This document shows, in pieces, positions 6,708-14,977 of a DNA stretch of 64,000 nucleotides. Within the stretch, counting starts at the first letter, position 1; each line of letters opens with the position of its first letter. Location: the NCBI RefSeq assembly GCF_000211855.2, contig NC_015638.1:3135001-3199000 (forward strand). The letters are read 5' to 3'. The stretch comes from Lacinutrix sp. 5H-3-7-4. GTDB lineage: Bacteria > Bacteroidota > Bacteroidia > Flavobacteriales > Flavobacteriaceae. A program made the translations under genes and the position numbers. Below the pieces are notes generated by a model. That model had not been told where the DNA came from. It saw nothing but the letters and a program-made list of their open reading frames with translations, and searched no databases.

Positions 6708-7598
6708 ATGCAATTTTTAGTCTATATTTTAATTTATCCGTTTTTCTGGATAATTTCTATCCTTCCGTTTAAGCTTTTATATGCTTTTTCCGATTTTCTA
6801 TACCTTTTTATCTATCGTATTTTTGGATACCGAAAGAAAGTTGTAATTAATAATCTACAATTAGTATTTCCTGAAAAGTCTTCAGAAGAAATAAATACAA
6901 TCACAAAAAAATTCTATCACCACTTGTGTGATATGATTGTAGAGTCTATGAAATCTATGACTATTTCTGAAGCCGAAATGAAAAAACGCTACACTTTTAC
7001 TAATGTTGAAGTAATAAAGAAACTTGAAAAGGAAAACAGAGATATTATTATTATGTGTGGTCACTACGCAAGTTGGGAGTGGATTTTTATTTTACAAACT
7101 TACGTAAGTCATAAAGGTTTTGGCGTATATAAAAGATTAGGAAACAAATATTTTGATAGACTTATAAAACGTATTAGAGCTCGTTATAATAGCCATTTAA
7201 TCACCACCAAAGAAACTATACAAACTTTAAAAGATGTAAAAGCTAGTGGTGAGTTAAGTATTACTGGGTTTGTTGCAGACCAATCTCCAAAACCAGATAA
7301 GGCACACCATTGGAACGAGTTTATGGGAGTAATGGCTCCAATACATACAGGTGCCGAAATGCTTGCTAAGCGATTAGATATGGCTGTTGTGTTTTTTGAT
7401 GTTAGAAAAGTTGGACGTGGTTATTACCAAACAACATTTAAAACAATTGCAGAAAACCCAAATACATTTGATAATTATGAAATTACAGACATATTTAAAA
7501 ACTATGTTGAGCAACAGGTAAAAGAAGAACCAGAATATTATTTATGGACTCACAAACGCTGGAAACACCGCGATAAAGTGCCTAAAAAGTTTTTATAA
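6708..7598 (+). CDS. Lysophospholipid / lipid A acyltransferase family protein (LpxL/HtrB-like)
   Basis: The 296-residue protein has an N-terminal membrane segment (MQFLVYILIYPFFWIISILP) and the acyltransferase motif GHYASWEW (H-x4-E) near residue 118. VADQSPKPDKAHHW and GAEMLAKRLDMAVVFFDV are further typical blocks of the LpxL/HtrB family, which adds secondary acyl chains to lipid A or related lipids. It acts at the inner-membrane cytoplasmic face. I start at the ATG at 6708; a TTG three bases earlier is less likely. A TATCTTTG -7 box lies at 6677-6684. Confidence 0.92.
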   Translation: MQFLVYILIYPFFWIISILPFKLLYAFSDFLYLFIYRIFGYRKKVVINNLQLVFPEKSSEEINTITKKFYHHLCDMIVESMKSMTISEAEMKKRYTFTNVEVIKKLEKENRDIIIMCGHYASWEWIFILQTYVSHKGFGVYKRLGNKYFDRLIKRIRARYNSHLITTKETIQTLKDVKASGELSITGFVADQSPKPDKAHHWNEFMGVMAPIHTGAEMLAKRLDMAVVFFDVRKVGRGYYQTTFKTIAENPNTFDNYEITDIFKNYVEQQVKEEPEYYLWTHKRWKHRDKVPKKFL

Positions 7599-7609
7599 AA
7601 AAGGTACTC

Positions 7610-7640
7610 ATTAAAAGCATTACCATTAATACTTTTAATA
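7610..7640. terminator. Weak inverted repeat between convergent genes
   Basis: ATTAAAAGcATTA and TAATaCTTTTAAT can form a stem of about 12 pairs with one mismatch and a short loop. It lies between the ends of the acyltransferase and the PLP-enzyme gene. It is A+T-rich and lacks a clear T tract, so function as a terminator is only plausible. Confidence 0.35.
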
Positions 7641-7655
7641 AATAACCTACTGTTT

Positions 7656-9155
7656 TTAAAGCTTAAACCAATCTTCTACACGAGTATCTTGCTTTGGTAT
7701 AAAAGTTTTATGTATAAACTCGTTGTTTGCTTTATTATACTCGTAGTCTTTAGACCATTCTAAGTGGTTTTTAGCTAATGCTATTAAGCTTTCACAAACA
7801 TAGTCTATCTCATCGCATGTAGTTGTTGGATGTATAGACATACGTATCCAACCTGGTTTATGTGTTAAATCTCCCGAAGTAATTTCACAGGTTAAAGCAT
7901 TAGACTTCTCACGGTCTACATTTAATAAATAATGCCCATAAGTACCTGCACAACTACAACCGCCACGCGTTTGAATTCCAAAGCGATCGTTTAATATTTT
8001 AACTCCTAAATTAAAATGTAAATCTTCAATATAAAATGATACTACACCCAACCTATCTTTTTGGTTTGGAGCTAAAATTTTAATGTTATCTATATCTCCA
8101 AGGTTTTTAAATATTAAATGTAATAGTTCATGCTCACGATCTAACATGTTTTTTACACCCATTTGGTCCTTTAGCTTAATTGCTAATGCCGTTTTTATAG
8201 TTTGTAAAAATCCAGGTGTTCCACCATCTTCTCTATCTTCTATACTATCTATATATTTGTGTTCTCCCCAAGGATTTGTCCATGATACAGTACCGCCACC
8301 TGGACAATCTGGAATCATGTTTTTATATAGTTTTTTATTAAAAACTAAAACACCAGAAGTTCCTGGTCCTCCTAAAAACTTATGAGGAGAAAAGAATATA
8401 GCATCTAATGCTTCGTCTTCATCTTCTGGATGCATATTAATATCTACATAAGGTGCAGAGCAAGCAAAATCTACAAAACAAACACCGCCGTGCTTATGCA
8501 TCATTTTTGCAATTTTATGATGTGGTGTTTGTATTCCTGTAACATTACTACCTGCTATTACAGATGCTATTTTTAATGTACAGTCTTTATATTGCTCTAA
8601 AAGCACTTCTAAATTTTTAATACAAAAATTACCATCTTCTCCAGCAGGAATTACTTCTACTTTAGCCATAGTTTCTAGCCATGATGTATGGTTAGAATGG
8701 TGCTCCATATGTGTTACAAAAACTACTGGTCGTAACTCATCTGGAATAGTAGCATATTTTCTAATATTCTCTGGTATTTTTAAACCTAAAATACGTTGAA
8801 ACTTATTTACTACACTTGTCATCCCGTTTCCTGCTACTATTAAAACATCATCTGCATTAGTGTTTACATGACCTTTAATAATATGTCTTGCTTTATGGTA
8901 AGCATTCGTCATTGCTGTACCAGATACTGTTGTTTCGGTATGCGTGTTAGCTACAAAAGGTCCAAACTGATTTGTAATTTTCTCTTCAATTGGCCTGTAT
9001 AATCTACCTGAAGCAGTCCAATCTGTATAAACCATTTTTTGTTTACCGTATGGCGATTCAAACTCTTGGTCTATACCTATTATATGTTTTCTAAATTGAG
9101 AAAAATAAGCTTCTAATTCAGATTTTTGTTCTCTTGGTGCTTTTGTAGTAATCAT
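7656..9155 (-). CDS. Aminotransferase class V-fold PLP-dependent enzyme
   Basis: The 499-residue fold-type I PLP enzyme resembles cysteine desulfurase/SufS but forms a separate long group. The PLP lysine lies in FFSPHKFLGGPGTSGVLV (about residue 258), the Asp in VCFVDFACSAPYVD, and HMEHHSNHTSWLE is the usual His-rich block. RGGCSCAGTYGHYLL holds Cys residues near where desulfurases carry the catalytic Cys. A desulfurase-like or C-S/C-N lyase reaction is possible, but the substrate is not known. No isc/suf genes are adjacent. The start is an ATG 24 bases from the end of glmM on the same strand, so an operon with glmM is likely. Confidence 0.88.
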   Translation of the reverse strand: MITTKAPREQKSELEAYFSQFRKHIIGIDQEFESPYGKQKMVYTDWTASGRLYRPIEEKITNQFGPFVANTHTETTVSGTAMTNAYHKARHIIKGHVNTNADDVLIVAGNGMTSVVNKFQRILGLKIPENIRKYATIPDELRPVVFVTHMEHHSNHTSWLETMAKVEVIPAGEDGNFCIKNLEVLLEQYKDCTLKIASVIAGSNVTGIQTPHHKIAKMMHKHGGVCFVDFACSAPYVDINMHPEDEDEALDAIFFSPHKFLGGPGTSGVLVFNKKLYKNMIPDCPGGGTVSWTNPWGEHKYIDSIEDREDGGTPGFLQTIKTALAIKLKDQMGVKNMLDREHELLHLIFKNLGDIDNIKILAPNQKDRLGVVSFYIEDLHFNLGVKILNDRFGIQTRGGCSCAGTYGHYLLNVDREKSNALTCEITSGDLTHKPGWIRMSIHPTTTCDEIDYVCESLIALAKNHLEWSKDYEYNKANNEFIHKTFIPKQDTRVEDWFKL

Positions 9156-9179
9156 AATTTTTTTTGTGTTACTAAAATA

Positions 9180-10568
9180 CTAAATATTAGCTATTTGCTT
9201 AATTTCTGCAATAATCTTATCTGCTAATTCATCTGCTTTTTCTTGTGATAATGCTTCAGTATAAATTCTAATAATAGGCTCGGTGTTGCTTTTACGTAAG
9301 TGTACCCAATTATCTGCAAAATCAATTTTCACACCATCAACAGTGTTTAAATTTTCATCTTTATATTTTGCCGCCATTTGCATTAAAATCGCATCAACAT
9401 CTATTTGTGGCGTTAATGCAATTTTCTTTTTACTCATAAAATAACTTGTATAAGTTTTGCGTAACGCACTAACACTCATTTTCTTTTCGGCTAAAAGTGT
9501 TAAAAATAAAGCGACACCAACCAGTGCATCACGGCCATAATGAGATGCTGGATAAATAATTCCTCCATTTCCTTCACCACCAATTACAGCATTATTTTTT
9601 TTCATTAAAGCTACTACATTTACTTCTCCAACTGCACTAGCTTCATACGTTCCGCCATGTTTTTCTGTAACATCTCTTAGTGCTCGAGTTGAGCTCATGT
9701 TACTTACTGTATTTCCTGGATTTTTACTTAAAACATGATCTGCACAAGCTACTAAAGTGTATTCTTCGCCAAACATATCTCCGTTTTCGTCCATAAATGC
9801 TAATCTGTCTACATCTGGATCTACTACAATTCCAAAATCTGCATTATGTTTTTGTACCTCTGCAGATAAATCTGTTAAATGTTCTTTAAGCGGTTCTGGA
9901 TTATGAGGAAAATGTCCGTTAGGTTCACAATATAATTTTACTGCTTCTACACCTAAACGTTCTAAAAGCAAAGGTATTGCAATACCTCCTGTTGAATTAA
10001 CTCCATCTACAACAACTTTAAAATTAGCTGCTTCAATAGCACTTTTATCTACATATTCTAGTTCTAAAACCTCATCTATATGCAAATCTATATAAGCTTG
10101 ATTTTTAGTTATTTTTCCTAAATTATCTACATCTACAAACGCCATGGCATCGCTTTCTGCGATATCTAGAATTTTTGCACCTTCTACTGCATCTAAAAAT
10201 TCTCCTTTTGCATTTAATAATTTTAATGCATTCCATTGTTTTGGGTTATGACTTGCAGTTAAAATTATACCTCCATCAGCATGTTCCATAGGTACTGCAA
10301 TTTCAACTGTTGGCGTAGTAGACAAACCTAAATCTATAACATGAATACCCAATCCTACCAGAGTATTCATTACTAAATTCTGTATCATTTCTCCAGATAT
10401 TCTTGCATCACGCCCAACAACCACACGATAATCTTTTTTATCACGTTGTGATTTTAACCATATACCGTAAGCAGATGCAAACTTTACAGCATCAATTGGT
10501 GTAAGGTTATCGCCAACGTTTCCGCCTATTGTACCTCGAATTCCTGAAATAGATTTTATTAGTGTCAT
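9180..10568 (-). CDS. glmM: Phosphoglucosamine mutase
   Basis: The 462-residue alpha-D-phosphohexomutase has all four landmarks. The phospho-serine loop is TASHNPKQWNALK (about 95-107), the metal loop DPDVDRLAF (about 247), the sugar-specificity loop GEGNGGIIYP (about 332), and the phosphate-binding loop RKSNTEPIIRIY near the C-terminus. The TASHNPxxxNALK and GEGNGG patterns suit GlmM (glucosamine-6-P to glucosamine-1-P for UDP-GlcNAc). Broader phosphoglucomutase/phosphomannomutase activity cannot be excluded. A TATATTTG -7 box lies upstream (minus strand, 10592-10599). Confidence 0.9.
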   Translation of the reverse strand: MTLIKSISGIRGTIGGNVGDNLTPIDAVKFASAYGIWLKSQRDKKDYRVVVGRDARISGEMIQNLVMNTLVGLGIHVIDLGLSTTPTVEIAVPMEHADGGIILTASHNPKQWNALKLLNAKGEFLDAVEGAKILDIAESDAMAFVDVDNLGKITKNQAYIDLHIDEVLELEYVDKSAIEAANFKVVVDGVNSTGGIAIPLLLERLGVEAVKLYCEPNGHFPHNPEPLKEHLTDLSAEVQKHNADFGIVVDPDVDRLAFMDENGDMFGEEYTLVACADHVLSKNPGNTVSNMSSTRALRDVTEKHGGTYEASAVGEVNVVALMKKNNAVIGGEGNGGIIYPASHYGRDALVGVALFLTLLAEKKMSVSALRKTYTSYFMSKKKIALTPQIDVDAILMQMAAKYKDENLNTVDGVKIDFADNWVHLRKSNTEPIIRIYTEALSQEKADELADKIIAEIKQIANI

Positions 10569-10591
10569 AAATTATTTTCTTAATTATTGCA

Positions 10592-10599
10592 CAAATATA
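10592..10599 (-). promoter_or_regulatory. -7 box (TATATTTG) upstream of glmM
   Basis: On the minus strand TATATTTG matches TAnnTTTG exactly and lies 24 bases before the glmM start codon. No clear TTG is seen at the expected -33 distance. Confidence 0.45.
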
Positions 10600-10691
10600 C
10601 TATTTCAAAAGCGTAATTATAAATTATGAATTTGTAAATTGACGATTGTAAATAATCTAACTAAATTATTCCTGCCTCTGCAGGAAAAACT

Positions 10692-11285
10692 ATGAATTTC
10701 CTAGCGCACATTTATCTTTCTGGTAACAATAAACAAATAACTATTGGTAATTTTATTGCTGATGGTATTCGAGGTAAAAAATATCTTAAATACCCAAAAG
10801 ATATACAAACCGGTATTTTATTACATCGCCAGATTGATACGTTTACAGATGCACATAAAACAGTTAGAGTTAGCACAAAAAGGCTTCACAAAAATTACGG
10901 GCATTATTCTGGTGTAATTGTAGATATTTTATATGATCACTTCTTGGCTAAAAACTGGAGCCAATATTCTAATGTGCCTTTAGCAGAATATATTGAAGAT
11001 TTCTACACTAATTTACAAGATAATTTTGAAATACTTCCTTCTAGAATTCAAAAAATGATGCCTTATATGATTTCAGACAACTGGCTTTTAAGCTATGCCT
11101 CAATAGAAGGCATTGCAAAAGTTTTAGATGGTATGAATCGTAGAACACAAAATCGTTCGCAAATGAATTTAGCCATAAACGAACTCCAAGAATTCTATAA
11201 TGATTTTGAAGACGAGTTTACCAAATTTTTTGATGAACTCATCCACTTTTCTGCAAAAAAATTAAAAGAAATAGAAAACCGATAA
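10692..11285 (+). CDS. Acyl carrier protein phosphodiesterase-like protein
   Basis: The 197-residue protein starts MNFLAHIYLSGNNKQITIGNFIADGIRG and continues GILLHRQIDTFTDAH. These are hallmarks of the AcpH family, distant HD-domain proteins, where His and Asp residues bind metal; VDILYDHFLAKNW is the next conserved block. E. coli AcpH removes 4'-phosphopantetheine from ACP, but the activity of Bacteroidota homologues is untested to my knowledge. The ggt gene starts 19 bases downstream on the same strand, so co-transcription is likely. Confidence 0.85.
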   Translation: MNFLAHIYLSGNNKQITIGNFIADGIRGKKYLKYPKDIQTGILLHRQIDTFTDAHKTVRVSTKRLHKNYGHYSGVIVDILYDHFLAKNWSQYSNVPLAEYIEDFYTNLQDNFEILPSRIQKMMPYMISDNWLLSYASIEGIAKVLDGMNRRTQNRSQMNLAINELQEFYNDFEDEFTKFFDELIHFSAKKLKEIENR

Positions 11286-11304
11286 ACTACTTTACTACCG
11301 TAAT

Positions 11305-12993
11305 ATGAAATTACAAAACACGCTAATTTATTTAGCAGTATTAACAGTCTTTTTCTCTTGTAAAAAAGAAGAACCAATACGTGGATTAATTACTAAAAAT
11401 GCTATGGTTGTTTCTGCTAGAACAGAAGCTTCTAATATTGGCAAACAAATTTTAGAGCAAGGCGGAAACGCTTTTGATGCTATGATGGCTACAGATTTAG
11501 CTTTAGCAGTTGCTTATCCTTATGCCGGAAATCTTGGTGGTGGCGGTTTTATGGTTTATAGACTTAACAGTGGTAAAATTGGTGCCATAGATTATAGAGA
11601 AAAAGCGCCTTTAGCTGCAACAAAAAACATGTATTTAGATTCAATAGGCAACGTTATACCACATTTAAGTACTCGCGGTGCAATGGCTGTTGGTGTTCCA
11701 TGTACTGTTGCTGGTGTTTTTGAGGTGCATAAAAAGTTTGGTTCTTTACCAATTACAACCATAATTAAACCTGTAATAGAATTAGCTAAAAAAGGATTTG
11801 TAGTTACAAAAAAACAAGAAGTTAGATTAGCCGAAAAATTAAAAGATTTTAAAATCACCAATAAAGATTCTATTCTTTTTACAAAAGTTTGGAAAAAAAA
11901 CGACACCATAAAACAGCCACATTTAGCTAAAACCTTAACTCGTATTATGAATAATGGCAGCGATGAGTTTTATAAAGGACAAACAGCTAAAATATTAGCT
12001 AGATTTATTCAGGAAAATGGCGGTATAATAACCAAAGAAGATTTAGCTAATTACAAACCAGTATGGAGAGAACCAATTACTTTTAATTATGATGATTTAC
12101 GTATAATTTCTATGTCTCCACCATCAAGCGGTGGTGTGGCAATGGCACAAGTTTTAAAATCTGTAGAAGCTTTTGATTTAGATAAATTTGGACACAACTC
12201 CGTAAAAACTATTCAAGTATTAGCAGAAGCAGAACGTCGTGCCTATGCCGATAGAAGTTACTATTTAGGTGATCCAGATTTTACTAACATACCACAAGAT
12301 AAATTAATAAGTGATGCTTATTTAAAAAACAGAATGGCAAGTTTTTCATTTAAAAAAGCAACACCATCAAGTGAAGTTTCTCATGGCACTATAGATATTG
12401 TTGAAAGTAACGAAACCACGCACTACTCTATTATAGACCAATTTGGAAATGCTATTGCTGTAACCACAACTTTAAATTCTGGTTACGGTTCTAAACTATA
12501 TTGCCAAGAATTAGGTTTCTTTTTAAATAACGAAATGGACGATTTCTCTAGCAAACCTGGCATACCAAATGTTTATGGTTTAATTGGCGCTGAAGCCAAT
12601 GCCATTTTACCAGAAAAACGCATGTTAAGTTCTATGACACCAACTATTGTAGAAAAAGACGGTAAACTTTTAATGAGCGTTGGAACTCCTGGCGGATCTA
12701 CAATTATAACATCAGTATTACAAACTATTTTAAATGTGCATGAATTTAAAATGAGTATGAAAGAAGCTGTTGAAGCACCACGTTTTCATCACCAATGGTT
12801 ACCAGACGAAATTAGAATGGAACCAAACCGTTTTAGTAACGACACCATTTTAGCTTTACAACAAAAAGGGTACACCATAAATGAAGAACGCTCACCTGTT
12901 ATTGGCATTGTTGATGGTATTTTAGTTTTGCCAAATGGTACGCTTGAAGGTGGCGCAGATTCTCGTGGTGACGATGCTGCCGCAGGATTTTAA
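11305..12993 (+). CDS. ggt: Gamma-glutamyltransferase (lipoprotein)
   Basis: The 562-residue Ntn-hydrolase precursor opens with a lipoprotein signal (LAVLTVFFSC-KKEE), so the enzyme is likely tethered in the periplasm or outer membrane. Conserved blocks are EQGGNAFDAMMATDLAL near the N-terminus and the autoprocessing site ETTHYSIID, where the Thr (about residue 370) becomes the nucleophile of the small subunit. LNSGYGSKLYC, MLSSMTPTIV and GTPGGSTIITSV follow. It cleaves or transfers gamma-glutamyl groups, for example from glutathione. Length and motifs are complete. Confidence 0.95.
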   Translation: MKLQNTLIYLAVLTVFFSCKKEEPIRGLITKNAMVVSARTEASNIGKQILEQGGNAFDAMMATDLALAVAYPYAGNLGGGGFMVYRLNSGKIGAIDYREKAPLAATKNMYLDSIGNVIPHLSTRGAMAVGVPCTVAGVFEVHKKFGSLPITTIIKPVIELAKKGFVVTKKQEVRLAEKLKDFKITNKDSILFTKVWKKNDTIKQPHLAKTLTRIMNNGSDEFYKGQTAKILARFIQENGGIITKEDLANYKPVWREPITFNYDDLRIISMSPPSSGGVAMAQVLKSVEAFDLDKFGHNSVKTIQVLAEAERRAYADRSYYLGDPDFTNIPQDKLISDAYLKNRMASFSFKKATPSSEVSHGTIDIVESNETTHYSIIDQFGNAIAVTTTLNSGYGSKLYCQELGFFLNNEMDDFSSKPGIPNVYGLIGAEANAILPEKRMLSSMTPTIVEKDGKLLMSVGTPGGSTIITSVLQTILNVHEFKMSMKEAVEAPRFHHQWLPDEIRMEPNRFSNDTILALQQKGYTINEERSPVIGIVDGILVLPNGTLEGGADSRGDDAAAGF

Positions 12994-13065
12994 AACTTAC
13001 CATATATTTTTCAGTATTTTTGCACAAAAATTAGCCTAGCTTAAAAGTATTTTTATCTATATATA

Positions 13066-13806
13066 ATGAGTAAAAAGAAAAAACTTACAGTAAAAAAAGT
13101 ATTAAAAGTTATTGCAGGAATTATAGTGTTCTTTACCCTACCAACACTACTACTCTATGGTTTTGTTTACTTTAAATATAATGAAGAGTTACCTCAAGGT
13201 GAAAATACACCACAAGCAGATATTTTAGCAAATAAAATGCTAACTGCTTTAAATTTTGAAGCTTACAAAACAACAGATTATATTGAGTGGACTTTTAAAA
13301 AACGTCATCACTATAAATGGAATAAAGCAAAAAACACTTGTGAAGTTTACTGGAAAAACTACAAAGTAAATCTAGATTTAAACAACAAGTTTAATAGTAA
13401 AGTGTTTAAAAACGAAACACCAATTACTAGCCAAGACAAAAATGAACTTATTGAAAAAGCAATCACTTATTTTAATAACGATTCTTTTTGGCTTGTTGCA
13501 CCATACAAAGTGTTTGATAATGGTACAACAAGAAGTATTGTTACAAAAGAAAACAATGAAAAAGCGTTATTAGTAACTTATAATTCTGGTGGTTCAACAC
13601 CTGGAGATTCATACCTTTGGCATCTTGATGAAGAACACAAACCAAAAAGTTTTCAAATGTGGGTAGACATCCTACCTATTGGTGGCTTAAAAGCAACGTG
13701 GAACGACTGGAAAACAACCAAAACCGGAGCTCAATTACCAACATTTCATAAAATGATGGTTTTAGGTATTGAAATTGAAAATATTAAAACCAAACAATCA
13801 TTATAG
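13066..13806 (+). CDS. Conserved membrane-anchored protein of unknown function
   Basis: A basic N-terminus (MSKKKKLTVKKVLK) precedes one hydrophobic segment (VIAGIIVFFTLPTLLLYGFVYF, about 15-36). A 200-residue outer or periplasmic domain follows with many Trp and Tyr residues, for example EWTFKKRHHYKWNKAKNTCEVYW and GGSTPGDSYLWHLDEEHKPKSFQMWVDILPIGG. I recognise no named family. A TATTTTTG box (13015-13022) lies 43 bases before the ATG. It ends just before an unrelated convergent gene. Confidence 0.8.
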   Translation: MSKKKKLTVKKVLKVIAGIIVFFTLPTLLLYGFVYFKYNEELPQGENTPQADILANKMLTALNFEAYKTTDYIEWTFKKRHHYKWNKAKNTCEVYWKNYKVNLDLNNKFNSKVFKNETPITSQDKNELIEKAITYFNNDSFWLVAPYKVFDNGTTRSIVTKENNEKALLVTYNSGGSTPGDSYLWHLDEEHKPKSFQMWVDILPIGGLKATWNDWKTTKTGAQLPTFHKMMVLGIEIENIKTKQSL

Positions 13807-13809
13807 TTA

Positions 13810-14337
13810 CTATTTACTCTTCTGCCCAACAAACTGCTGTGCTTTCACCTTAAAAAGTACATTAAAGGTTGTTAAGCTTCCGTAGCTTCGTGTAATATAT
13901 TGTTGTAAATCTATTTTCTCTTGTTCGTCTAGATTTTTACTTGAATTTATTTTTTGCTCCATAACTCGCAAACGGTCACGAACCATAGTGATTTTATGAA
14001 AAAAATCATCTATTTTAATTTCTTTGCTTTTTAAATTGGTATCTCCTGGCTCTAAAATTAGTTTTCCGCCTTTCCATTTATCACCAATATGCACAACTTC
14101 ACTAACGTCGCTATACTTTTTCAGCAAACGCATAAAGCTTTGTTCTACATCAAAAAAACTAACTGTATCTACTTCATTTTCTGCTGCTTCAATAACCTCT
14201 ATACTTTCATCTAAATCAATAGTTTCTAGTCCGTTTTCAATAAAAGTTACCCAATACTGTTTATTATCAACATTTGTAATAACACCTTTACCAAACTTAG
14301 TGTGATTTATTCTTGAACCTATTCCTAATATTTTCAT
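13810..14337 (-). CDS. Conserved protein with N-terminal Tudor/CarD-like domain
   Basis: The first 50 residues, IGSRINHTKFGKGVITNVDN followed by QYWVTF, resemble the small beta-barrel seen at the end of UvrD/PcrA helicases. The helicase at 37352-39691 in this window ends with a comparable VGNIVSHLRFGKGEVIKI. The remainder is hydrophilic and partly helical (MRLLKKYSDVSEVVHIGDKWKGGKL...), with FHKITMVRDRLRVMEQKINS suggesting a coiled coil. This points to a nucleic-acid or RNA-polymerase-associated role, but that is inference. The start is an ATG. Confidence 0.78.
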   Translation of the reverse strand: MKILGIGSRINHTKFGKGVITNVDNKQYWVTFIENGLETIDLDESIEVIEAAENEVDTVSFFDVEQSFMRLLKKYSDVSEVVHIGDKWKGGKLILEPGDTNLKSKEIKIDDFFHKITMVRDRLRVMEQKINSSKNLDEQEKIDLQQYITRSYGSLTTFNVLFKVKAQQFVGQKSK

Positions 14338-14484
14338 TTTAATTATTTTTCAAAGTTATTTTTACAAGCTAAATGTATCATTTATTTTATTGAATAAAAA
14401 TTTAAAATTTGTTTGTTAACAATTTCTAAAAGCACTTGATAATTCTATTTTTCTATAGTATTTTTAAAATAAAAACAAATTATC

Positions 14485-14856
14485 ATGAAATTACTTACAA
14501 CCATCTGCTTTATAGCCTTAAGCTTATCTTTAAGCGCAAAAAACTCAAATTTAATTTTACAAAATATGCCAGAAGTTGGTGATCAATATATTGTAAATGA
14601 AAATACAAGTGAAACTTACAAGCATATTAATTTTCCAAGACCAAATATTTTAGTTAAACGTGGTGCAGTTGCAAGCTATAATAGTGTAAAAGATGCTATT
14701 ATTACAGTAACTAATGTTGCTAAAAATAAAAATGGCGAAACAATTATTACCGTAGAAAGAAAAGACGGCACAAAGTTTTTTGGCTTTTTAAAGTCGGCAG
14801 AAATTAATTATGAAAAAGCATTAGAAGCTAAAGAAATAGCTAAACTTAAAGCTTAA
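14485..14856 (+). CDS. Small secreted protein of unknown function
   Basis: The 123-residue protein has a cleavable signal peptide (MKLLTTICFIALSLSLSAKN, cut likely after SLSA). The mature part is short and hydrophilic: GDQYIVNENTSETYKHINFP and ITVERKDGTKFFGFLKSAEI. It ends with a charged helix (EKALEAKEIAKLKA). No family recognised. It stands alone between a minus-strand gene and uvrA. Confidence 0.78.
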   Translation: MKLLTTICFIALSLSLSAKNSNLILQNMPEVGDQYIVNENTSETYKHINFPRPNILVKRGAVASYNSVKDAIITVTNVAKNKNGETIITVERKDGTKFFGFLKSAEINYEKALEAKEIAKLKA

Positions 14857-14977
14857 TTAGCACGCTTAAAACATTAAGTATCATCACTATTTCTATAAAC
14901 TAAACTCACAATATTATTACAACAAAAACGCGTATCTTTACACCTTTTCTTAATGTAAAAAGGAAGGACAATAATTT